NCBI GenBank assembly: GCA_903813345.2
Contig: CAIIXF020000001.1
Span: 9,399,598 to 9,463,597, forward strand
Direction of reading: 5' to 3'
Length of the DNA stretch: 64,000 bases
Origin: Owenia fusiformis
Taxonomy: Eukaryota; Annelida; Polychaeta; Sabellida; Oweniidae
Shown here: one piece after another, positions 46,363 through 54,871 of the stretch
Numbering within the stretch: the first letter of the stretch is position 1
Layout of the letters: every line of letters begins with the position of its first letter
The notes under the pieces: generated by a model
What the model saw: the letters and a program-made list of their open reading frames with translations, nothing else
The model's database searches: none
What the model was told of the DNA's origin: nothing
Program-made: the position numbers and the translations under genes

Positions 46363-49300
46363 ATGGCTACTCTGATTGTGGGTGACAGTCAGTTGAAATA
46401 TGTTCAAAAGTTTTTCGATGTGGATGAAGCAGTAGTTCTTTCTTATAGTGGTTGCAAAATTGAAGATTTACTTGAAAAGGTATCGGATATCCTTCCATCT
46501 TTCGACAACATCATTTACCATGTTGGGACTAACAATTCCAGCAATGAAACTGTCACCCAAATTATGAGAAAGTTTCAAAAACTAGTTTTCAGTACATTGT
46601 CTAAACAGTTTTGTCATGTTTATGTTTCGGGGATTCTGCCACGTGCTAGGAGCCATTTCCCAAAGGAGACATGCAGCAGATGCCAGAGGTACAGAGAAGA
46701 ATGCAGAGTACATCCATCAGATGAGGCGCTTTACAACATGAACACTACTGCAAGGATGGTAAACCTGCTCCTCAGACATTACTGTGGTGAAACACCCCGT
46801 GTAACATATATTCCACATATTGATTTTGCCAAACATGGCAAAATAGTACGTGGGATGTTGAGCCGGGATGGTCACCATATTAATGCCCGGGGACAGGCTG
46901 TTTTATGTCATAACTTATTTTCAGCTGTCAGTACTGTTAAATCTACCATTGGCTTAACCAAGGGTAACAGTGTTAAGGTGCCATCTGGCTCTGACCTGTC
47001 TAGTTCTGGTAGCAGTACTGCCCCGTTACGTAACTCTGTTACTTCGCGGGACAGTGCGACTACTGGAGCGAAAGACAGTGGACGAACCAGTGGTGTTAGG
47101 AGTTCCCCTGGCTTAACCAAGGGTAACATTGTTAAGGTGCCATCTGGCTCTGACCTGTCTAGTTCCGGTAGCAGTACTGCCCCGTTACGTAACTCTGTTA
47201 CTTCGCGGGACAGTGCGACTACTGGAGCGAAAGACAGTGGACGAACCAATGGTGTTAGGCGTTCCCCTGGCTTAACCAAGGGTAACATTGTTAAGGTGCC
47301 ATCTGGCTCTGACCTGTCTGGTTCCGGTAGCAGTACTGCCCCGTTACGTAACTCTGTTACTTCGCGGGACAGTGCGACTACTGGAGCAAAAGACAGTGGA
47401 CGAACCAATGGTGTTAGGCGTTCCCCTGGCTTAACCAAGGGTAACATTGTTAAGGTGCCATCTGGCTCTGACCTGTCTGGTTCCGGTAGCAGTACTGCCC
47501 CGTTAAGTAACCCTGTTACTTCGCAGGACAGTGCGACTACTGGAGCAAAAGACAGTGGACAAACCAATGGTGTTAGGAGTTCCCCTGGCTTAACCAAGGG
47601 TAACATTGTTAAGGTGCCATCTGGCTCTGACCTGTCTGGTCCCGGTAGCAGTACTGCCCCATTACGTAACTCTGTTACTTCACGGGACAGTGCGACTACT
47701 GGAGCAAAAGACAGTGGACGAACCAGTGGTGTTAGGCGTTCCCCTGGCTTAACCAAGGGTAACATTGTTAAGGTGCCATCTGGCTCTGACCTGTCTGGTT
47801 CCGGTAGCAGTACTGCCCCGTTAAGTAACTCTGTTACTTCACGGGACAGTGCGACTACTGGAGCGAAAGACAGTGGACGAACCAATGGTGTTAGGCGTTC
47901 CCCTGGCTTAACCAAGGGTAACATTGTTAAGGTGCCATCTGGCTCTGACCTGTCTGGTTCTGGTAGCAGTACTGCCCCGTTACGTAACTCTGTTACTTCA
48001 CGGGACAGTGCGACTACCGGAGTGCAAGACAGTGGACGAACCAGTGGTGTTAGCCGTTCCCCTGGCTTAACCAAGGGTAACATTGTTAAGGTGCCATCTG
48101 GCTCTGACCTGTCTGGTTCCGGTAGCAGTACTGCCCCGTTACGTAACTCTGTTACTTCACGGGACAGTGCGACTACTGGAGCGAAAGACAGTGGACGAAC
48201 CAATGGTGTTAGGCGTTCCCCTGGCTTAACCAAAGGTAACATTGTTAAGGTGCCATCTGGCTCTGACCTGTCTGGTTCCGGTAGCAGTACTGCCCCGTTA
48301 CGTAACTCTGTTACTTCGCGGGACAGTGCGACTACTGGAGCAAAAGACAGTGGACGAACCAATGGTGTTAGGCGTTCCCCTGGCTTAACCAAGGGTAACA
48401 TTGTTAAGGTGCCATCTGGCTCTGACCTGTCTGGTTCCGGTAGCAGTACTGCCCCGTTAAGTAACCCTGTTACTTCGCAGGACAGTGCGACTACTGGAGC
48501 AAAAGACAGTGGACAAACCAATGGTGTTAGGAGTTCCCCTGGCTTAACCAAGGGTAACATTGTTAAGGTGCCATCTGGCTCTGACCTGTCTGGTCCCGGT
48601 AGCAGTACTGCCCCATTACGTAACTCTGTTACTTCACGGGACAGTGCGACTACTGGAGCAAAAGACAGTGGACGAACCAGTGGTGTTAGGCGTTCCCCTG
48701 GCTTAACCAAGGGTAACATTGTTAAGGTGCCATCTGGCTCTGACCTGTCTGGTTCCGGTAGCAGTACTGCCCCGTTAAGTAACTCTGTTACTTCACGGGA
48801 CAGTGCGACTACTGGAGCGAAAGACAGTGGACGAACCAATGGTGTTAGGCGTTCCCCTGGCTTAACCAAGGGTAACATTGTTAAGGTGCCATCTGGCTCT
48901 GACCTGTCTGGTTCTGGTAGCAGTACTGCCCCGTTACGTAACTCTGTTACTTCACGGGACAGTGCGACTACCGGAGTGCAAGACAGTGGACGAACCAGTG
49001 GTGTTAGCCGTTCCCCTGGCTTAACCAAGGGTAACATTGTTAAGGTGCCATCTGGCTCTGACCTGTCTGGTTCCGGTAGCAGTACTGCCCCGTTACGTAA
49101 CTCTGTTACTTCACGGGACAGTGCGACTACTGGAGCGAAAGACAGTGGACGAACCAATGGTGTTAGGCGTTCCCCTGGCTTAACCAAGGGTAACATTGTT
49201 AAGGTGCCATCTGGCTCTGACCTGTCTGGTTCCGGTAGCAGAACTGCCCCGTTACGTAACTCTGTTACTTCGCGGGACAGTGCGACTACTGGAGCAAAAG

Positions 49301-50271
49301 ACAGTGGACGAACCAATGGTGTTAGGCGTTCCCCTGGCTTAACCAAGGGTAACATTGTTAAGGTGCCATCTGGCTCTGACCTGTCTGGTCCCGGTAGCAG
49401 TACTGCCCCGTTACGTAACTCTGTTACTTCACGGGACAGTGCGACTACCGGAGCGAAAGACAGTGGACGAACCAGTGGTGTTAGGCGTTCCCCTGGCTTA
49501 ACCAAGGGTAACATTGTTAAGGTGCCATCTTTCTCTGACCTGTCTAGTTCCGGTAGCAGTACTGCCCCGTTACGTAACTCTGTTACTTCGCGGGACAGTG
49601 CAACTACTGGAGCAAAAGACAGTGAATGGGTCAGTGGTGTTAATGTCCCTCTTTATTCACAGGTGGGTGGTGGTGATGGTAAATCCATTGTTGTTGCAAA
49701 TGAAAATATTCCATGGTCTACCAATAGATATGCCAGTTTTCTTTCTAGCGTTGATAACTCTCTCTTATCAACTAAACCTCCCATTAAACCCCGTGCAGGT
49801 GATATATACATATTCAACAGGGATCAGATCTTTGAAAAGGATTGGCGTTGTGATGGGTACTCATGGTCCAATAGAGGATCAGATCCAAGGGCATGTATAA
49901 CTAAAACAGCTTTCAACATAAAAGTAATGGGGAAAGATGGAAAACCTCTTAAAAAGGGATCATCGCAGTTTCGAAAATTTGAAATTTCACTCATATCAAA
50001 TAAAACATTTGTTTTGGTACATTATCTTGGGGATGAAAAATTGTATATACCACTGGCACATGGTAACAGTAAAAATAAGGAAATTGAATTTCGAAGAACA
50101 AAACCTTCAGTACTTAATGATATCAAATCCCATTCTAGCAATGTTCCAAATGCTGTTTATCAGGATCTTTTGGCTTCTAATACTGTAGGCACAGAACAGG
50201 GCATAGGTAATCCAAGGAACTTGCGCCAAGTTCAGCGCCATTTGCACAACTTTAAGAAAGAAAAAATGTAA
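46363..50271 (+). CDS. Giant Mutator-like element protein, N-terminal part: SGNH-like, 17 repeats, CG-1-like
   Basis: From ATG 46363 to TAA 50271, 1302 aa. An open TTG-initiated extension starts at 46339, but the ATG is preferred. Residues 1-190 look like an SGNH/GDSL hydrolase fold: GDSQ near residue 7, YHVGTNNSS, and DGHHINARG near the end as the block with catalytic His. Residues 197-1097 are seventeen 53-aa Ser/Thr/Gly-rich repeats, probably disordered. About 1145-1230 is a CG-1-like DNA-binding region (DWRCDGYSWSNRG, then FRKFEIS and FVLVHYLGDE). After the TAA the same frame stays open and continues directly into the transposase domain at 50272-53058. The SGNH and CG-1 assignments are by motif only. 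Confidence 0.8.
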   Translation: MATLIVGDSQLKYVQKFFDVDEAVVLSYSGCKIEDLLEKVSDILPSFDNIIYHVGTNNSSNETVTQIMRKFQKLVFSTLSKQFCHVYVSGILPRARSHFPKETCSRCQRYREECRVHPSDEALYNMNTTARMVNLLLRHYCGETPRVTYIPHIDFAKHGKIVRGMLSRDGHHINARGQAVLCHNLFSAVSTVKSTIGLTKGNSVKVPSGSDLSSSGSSTAPLRNSVTSRDSATTGAKDSGRTSGVRSSPGLTKGNIVKVPSGSDLSSSGSSTAPLRNSVTSRDSATTGAKDSGRTNGVRRSPGLTKGNIVKVPSGSDLSGSGSSTAPLRNSVTSRDSATTGAKDSGRTNGVRRSPGLTKGNIVKVPSGSDLSGSGSSTAPLSNPVTSQDSATTGAKDSGQTNGVRSSPGLTKGNIVKVPSGSDLSGPGSSTAPLRNSVTSRDSATTGAKDSGRTSGVRRSPGLTKGNIVKVPSGSDLSGSGSSTAPLSNSVTSRDSATTGAKDSGRTNGVRRSPGLTKGNIVKVPSGSDLSGSGSSTAPLRNSVTSRDSATTGVQDSGRTSGVSRSPGLTKGNIVKVPSGSDLSGSGSSTAPLRNSVTSRDSATTGAKDSGRTNGVRRSPGLTKGNIVKVPSGSDLSGSGSSTAPLRNSVTSRDSATTGAKDSGRTNGVRRSPGLTKGNIVKVPSGSDLSGSGSSTAPLSNPVTSQDSATTGAKDSGQTNGVRSSPGLTKGNIVKVPSGSDLSGPGSSTAPLRNSVTSRDSATTGAKDSGRTSGVRRSPGLTKGNIVKVPSGSDLSGSGSSTAPLSNSVTSRDSATTGAKDSGRTNGVRRSPGLTKGNIVKVPSGSDLSGSGSSTAPLRNSVTSRDSATTGVQDSGRTSGVSRSPGLTKGNIVKVPSGSDLSGSGSSTAPLRNSVTSRDSATTGAKDSGRTNGVRRSPGLTKGNIVKVPSGSDLSGSGSRTAPLRNSVTSRDSATTGAKDSGRTNGVRRSPGLTKGNIVKVPSGSDLSGPGSSTAPLRNSVTSRDSATTGAKDSGRTSGVRRSPGLTKGNIVKVPSFSDLSSSGSSTAPLRNSVTSRDSATTGAKDSEWVSGVNVPLYSQVGGGDGKSIVVANENIPWSTNRYASFLSSVDNSLLSTKPPIKPRAGDIYIFNRDQIFEKDWRCDGYSWSNRGSDPRACITKTAFNIKVMGKDGKPLKKGSSQFRKFEISLISNKTFVLVHYLGDEKLYIPLAHGNSKNKEIEFRRTKPSVLNDIKSHSSNVPNAVYQDLLASNTVGTEQGIGNPRNLRQVQRHLHNFKKEKM
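46951..49653 (+). repeat. 17 tandem copies of a 159-bp coding repeat
   Basis: Unit GLTKGNIVKVPSGSDLSGSG, then SSTAPLRNSVTSRDSATTGA, then KDSGRTNGVRRSP. All units are exactly 159 bp, so frame is kept. Variants (SNPVTSQ, GPGSS, SNSVTSR, GVQDS) recur in the same order in units 3-8 and 9-14, a 954-bp six-unit higher-order duplication. First and last units are the most divergent. Confidence 0.97.
50269..50271 (+). other. In-frame TAA separating the two halves of the giant MULE protein
   Basis: Frames on both sides are identical and open: ...HNFKKEKM, stop, GKDAVYNLIELAYHLEGY. Related animal MULE proteins run straight through this junction as far as I recall, so a nonsense mutation is the simplest reading. 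Programmed readthrough is the alternative. Confidence 0.8.
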
Positions 50272-53058
50272 GGCAAAGATGCAGTTTATAATTTGATAGA
50301 ATTAGCATATCACCTTGAAGGTTACATAATGAATGTTGACGTATATCCTAATTTGCTATGCTGTGTAGGTCTTAATACCACATTCTCCGAACTTTCAGAT
50401 ATACTTTCAATTCAAAAAACCACCGAAATTCCTTTTTACATGAACTATGATTCGACTTATAATTTAGGCGACTTTTGGATTTCTCCCTTAACATTTCGAC
50501 ATATTTTGTACAAAGGCAACAAAATTATACCTTTGGCCTATGTTATTCATGAAAAAAAAGATCAGAAATACCACGAGCGTTTTTTCTCAATTTTAAAAGA
50601 TCAAATTCCTGCTCTTGGTAAACAAAAAAATATCCCAATAGTCATTGATAGAGAACGTGGTATAAAGAATGCCCTGGTGAATACAGGAATGTTCTCTGTG
50701 TTACACTGCTGGAACCACATTATTAGCGATGTGAAACGCTGGCTGATAGGTCATGGTGCAACATCTGATGATATTACTGTATACATCTCCCAGGTTAGAA
50801 GTTTGCTGAAGGCTTGTAATTTAGAAGAATTTGAAGATCTGGAAGAAAAATTCTTTCCTCAATGGAGTCAAGCTATGATAGAATACTTTAGGGCTCATAT
50901 TAGGTCAGACATTTTGAACCATTCTGTTCGTTGGGTGTTAGAGGGACATAACATGTACAATCCTTTCTCGGGTGTTACAAACAATAGTGCTGAATCTCAT
51001 AATGCAGTTTTGAAAAGACTACAAGAATGTAAACAAGCTCCCATTGATCAAATGGTTCTTGCGTTATATTTTCTACAAAATTCTTACCAGGCAGAGTGTC
51101 TCAGAGGTAGAGCGGGGATTGGAAATTACTTGCTTTTGCCTGAATTTTCGAATTGTTCAATTCCAATTGATGAATTAGTAATGCCAAATCATATATACAA
51201 ATCTGAAGACATAATTGAAATGATTAAAAACAATAGGTGTTATGTTGAGGAAATAGGTTCAAATAGTCAGGAAGTTCAGTCTAATGAAAGTGAAGTCCAG
51301 CAGTTAAATAGTCCTAGCAATAGTGTAAATGATATTAACAATGAAAGTGTAGAGAAGCTCCAAACATCTCAGTTGACAAAATGTGATATTCCTGATAATC
51401 AAATACAGGCAGAAATAAGCCAAATTCCTGTAGAGGAACTGTCAAATCAATGTCAATCACCAATGTCTCCCCATTCAGTTAATGATACTGTGTTAGGCTC
51501 AAACGAACCAGTCAAGTTAGAAAGTAATGATATAATAAAGAGTCAAAACAATAGCAAACAATCAATGTCTCAAGTAGCTATGGCCAAAGCAGTTATCGAT
51601 TCAAATGGTGTTAAACATATCCCGGAGATGGGTTGCTTTATTGTCCGTGGAATCAGAGAGGAAAAATATGCAGTTACTATTCATCCAAAAGAAAAGTGTC
51701 AGTGTCCTTCAACAAATACTTGTTACCATATAATTGCAGTGAAACTTTCCTTAGGTCAGACGTTAAATGATAATAAAAGAATTAAGAACTTAACAGTATT
51801 ACGTAAAAATAGTAGAAAAAGGTCAGCAAAAAAAATAGGTGGAAAAAAGCCCAAACCCAGTGATTTTGATATAATTCCAGCCCCTGACTCATCTGTTGCT
51901 AATATTACTATGAATGAAAGTGATTTTAATGAACATATTTCCATTAATGATATTGCTACTTCAACCCCTAAATTAAAAACTAATCTTTGCAACTCAGAAA
52001 TCAAATCAATATTAAAATCTCCTCGCATTCGTAAATCAAGCCAATCTAGAAAACGATTAAGATTTGAACAGTCCGAGCCAGTTGTGAATGATACAAACAT
52101 TAAAAGAATGAAAACCCTTGTTGATAATTTAGTTGAAAATCATGATGAAATTTCAAATAGTTTAATCAATGAAATGGCCAGTCATGATAATTTAAGTAAT
52201 AAATCAGATGTTCAATTAAAATGTGAAAATAGTAAAGATAGTAATGAAATGGAAAAAAATGAAATTCAATCAGTCGACAAAGGTGCAGATAATATTAACT
52301 TTCTTAAAACTCAACATTCTGAACTTATTCTTAATCCAAAGGGATGGTTAGATGACCAGATAATTAATGCAGCTCAGTCAGTTCTAATGGGACAATTTGA
52401 AAATATTTCAGGATTCCAATTAACAAACTATGCTCCCATTTATGTAGCAAATAAAAATATGTTCACTTGGTGTACTCCAATGATTTCAACTAATGGTCCT
52501 TCTGTGCAGATTCATCATAATGGCAATTCTCATTGGGTAACTTCAATTCAAGATTCTGATGGCAAAGTATATTTATTAGATAGCTTAAATAAAAAAGACA
52601 TTAACAGTAGCTTACAAATTCAATTAACTCAGATTTATAAACCAGATAGGGTAAACCATTTTGATGTTATTATTCCAGCTGTTCAAAAACAAAATAATGG
52701 TTATGATTGTGGCCTCTTCTCTATTGCATTTATGACTGAGCTTTGCTTCAATGGGTTCAATGGGACAAGTAGAGTCGTATTTGAAGAAAAAGAAATGAGA
52801 TCACATTTGGTATCCTGTTTAACAGAGAAAAAAATTCTTCCCTTTCCAAAACAGACTAAGAAAAAATTAAAATTATCCAAAGTTGCCACATCAACATTCC
52901 AAGTAAGTTGTTTTTGTCCATGTGGCCAAGCTGATGTAGTACAAGATATGGTTGGCTGTGAGTTTGTGAGTAAAAAGCATGAATGTCAAACATGGTATCA
53001 TAAAAAATGTTCTAAGCTTAAGAAAGTTTCAAAGAAGATGTATTGTCCTAATCATTAA
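50272..53058 (+). CDS. Mutator-like (MULE) transposase with SWIM, Ulp1 protease and PHD-like finger
   Basis: This reads in the same frame as the upstream protein, one TAA apart, with no ATG close to the junction. The MULE core has DDE candidates at D 50449 (YDSTYNLGDF), D 50647 (VIDRERG) and E 50992 (NNSAESHN), with the CxxH signature LHCWNHI between the last two. A SWIM zinc finger follows (CQCPSTNTCYH, about 51697-51732). A linker rich in Asn and Ser leads to a Ulp1/C48-type cysteine protease: H 52531 (HWVTSIQ), D 52579 (LLDSL), Q 52690 and C 52708 (NNGYDCGLFS). The C-terminus is PHD-like (CFCPCG... then HECQTWYHKKC... CPNH). It would excise and insert DNA; the protease may process SUMO or the polyprotein (inferred). 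All catalytic residues are present. AATAAA at 53286 may serve as poly(A) signal. Confidence 0.85.
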   Translation, partial: GKDAVYNLIELAYHLEGYIMNVDVYPNLLCCVGLNTTFSELSDILSIQKTTEIPFYMNYDSTYNLGDFWISPLTFRHILYKGNKIIPLAYVIHEKKDQKYHERFFSILKDQIPALGKQKNIPIVIDRERGIKNALVNTGMFSVLHCWNHIISDVKRWLIGHGATSDDITVYISQVRSLLKACNLEEFEDLEEKFFPQWSQAMIEYFRAHIRSDILNHSVRWVLEGHNMYNPFSGVTNNSAESHNAVLKRLQECKQAPIDQMVLALYFLQNSYQAECLRGRAGIGNYLLLPEFSNCSIPIDELVMPNHIYKSEDIIEMIKNNRCYVEEIGSNSQEVQSNESEVQQLNSPSNSVNDINNESVEKLQTSQLTKCDIPDNQIQAEISQIPVEELSNQCQSPMSPHSVNDTVLGSNEPVKLESNDIIKSQNNSKQSMSQVAMAKAVIDSNGVKHIPEMGCFIVRGIREEKYAVTIHPKEKCQCPSTNTCYHIIAVKLSLGQTLNDNKRIKNLTVLRKNSRKRSAKKIGGKKPKPSDFDIIPAPDSSVANITMNESDFNEHISINDIATSTPKLKTNLCNSEIKSILKSPRIRKSSQSRKRLRFEQSEPVVNDTNIKRMKTLVDNLVENHDEISNSLINEMASHDNLSNKSDVQLKCENSKDSNEMEKNEIQSVDKGADNINFLKTQHSELILNPKGWLDDQIINAAQSVLMGQFENISGFQLTNYAPIYVANKNMFTWCTPMISTNGPSVQIHHNGNSHWVTSIQDSDGKVYLLDSLNKKDINSSLQIQLTQIYKPDRVNHFDVIIPAVQKQNNGYDCGLFSIAFMTELCFNGFNGTSRVVFEEKEMRSHLVSCLTEKKILPFPKQTKKKLKLSKVATSTFQVSCFCPCGQADVVQDMVGCEFVSKKHECQTWYHKKCSKLKKVSKKMYCPNH

Positions 53059-54780
53059 TTGATAGTAGGCATGCTCATATAAGTAGGTTGGCAGGTTACA
53101 TAGATGTATTTTAAAATTTTTGAATTTAGATTTTAGTATGTTTGGCAATGATGTATTATAATATGTAATCTATGTAGATCTCGGTGGATTTTAACATTGT
53201 GTATATTTTTAAGTGTATTTTGCAATCCTGTATCTATAATGTATGTATTTATGTATAATGTACATGTACATGTATGTATATTTTGAATAAATCATGAAAT
53301 GCTAATAATATGTTTTGTTTAATAATTTGTAATATGTTGGTTAACATGAACTTTTAATCAGTAACATTTTCAGTAGAGTTCAGCTGATGAGATCTGAATT
53401 GATCGAAAGAAAAACTTGATGCATACTTTATCAACAAAAATAAGAAACTTATAAACAAGCAAGAATTTCATTTCAAATAGCCTATGATCTTAAATAGGCT
53501 ACTTTATCAATGAAAGCATCATGTTTTTCTCCTGAACAAGACTGCATATTTGAAATGCATGAGGCAGTTTGATTCCATAATGGACCTTTAATTTACAAAC
53601 TCAAGTGTATTATTAGAGAGACAAAACTCATATGAATTCATTATAATTTTCCAAAGAATAATCAAGCACAATGTATACAAAACTGAACTAAGAAATGTTA
53701 GATGAAGCATATTATCTAGGTGGCAAATGACTGACTGATATAGGTGGTCTGTGTGTTATTCAAGCCACTCTGTATTCCTTTAGTTTTTTGCTTTTTTAAC
53801 CTGGAAACTCATCATGCAGCAAAAAACCATGAAGCATGGTAGCACGGTGTGGGCGAATACAAAGCTGAACTAAGAAATAGATGAAGCATATTACCAAGGT
53901 GGCAAATGAAGGATTGGTATGGATGACCTTATGATTCATACAATAGGACTTCAGGTGTTCATGTGTTAGGTGGTGTTCATATACGTGAAAGGAGTCAATC
54001 TTCCTAGCCTATTATTTGCTCTTAGATCCTGGGCACCATCAGTCATATTAGCGAGAACTTCTGGAATGGGTGTGGTGAGGAATGGATATATCTTACTTCC
54101 TGCGAAAGCTATTTGGATTATATAATAGCATAAGTTTCAAAATCTAACATGGCTCTCGAAGTGAGTAAGATATATCATATTCAATGTAATAAATAAATAG
54201 TATTGAAGCACATATCTATGTTACATAATAAAAGCAATCTTGGCACTATATCTAAGAAAATCTTGATAAAGGCTATGAACTCTGAATCACTATCAATAGA
54301 TGGCAGCACTAATCAAGTAGGCTAAGTTGAAAATTTCCATGATAATTTGACTTGTTTTTGATAAGCTGTTTTTAGGTAATAAACTTGAAGATATGGGAAT
54401 TATTTTTGCTTTATATTTCAAAGTTAGATGTATTTTTAACATTTCAAATTATTAGATGTTATAAATTGGGATATTTTATGAGGAATTGATCCTTTTTTCC
54501 AACGCCGACCAAGGGTCTAATCCAGGGTTTTGAAAAAAATTGAAGAAAATACGGTACGTTTGGTGACAGTTTTCTAAGACATCTGGATATATTTTCCTCA
54601 AACCTTCAGATATTATTAAAGATAGAAATGTAATCTGTATGGAGAAGACAAAATTTATTCGAAAAAAGTACATTTTCAATATAAAAAACGCATTTGTTTT
54701 CGATATAAACCAAGGGTTTAATCAGGGGTCAGAATCAGGGGTAAAACGAAAGGACCCTACAGTTTCCGGTTCTGAAAGAA
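53059..54780. other. Region between the MULE frame and the METTL24-like gene
   Basis: It contains the MULE 3' region with AATAAA at 53286-53291 and a diverged direct duplication of about 180 bp (AACTGAACTAAGAAATGTTA at about 53682 and GCTGAACTAAGAAATAGATG at about 53863). The METTL24-like promoter must lie in the last few hundred bases. I could not identify MULE terminal inverted repeats by eye. Confidence 0.45.
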
Positions 54781-54871
54781 ATGAAAAGTTTCAGATGTTT
54801 TCAAAGTAGAGTTATTATTACGGTTATTGCTGCTGTTGCTATTATAGATGCGATTGTATTTTTATATGTGG
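54781..54871 (+). CDS. METTL24: METTL24-like exon 1: signal anchor
   Basis: ATG at 54781, 30 codons plus one base, then GTAAGTG. It ends in phase 1; exon 2 begins TG AAC after TTTTAG, restoring the frame. Encodes a cytosolic stub and one transmembrane helix, as METTL24 proteins have. Confidence 0.7.

Noticed and set aside
46908-49514. Antisense open frame of 868 codons
   Set aside because: It is a by-product of the 159-bp repeat, whose length is a multiple of three and whose complement has no stop. No domain is present.
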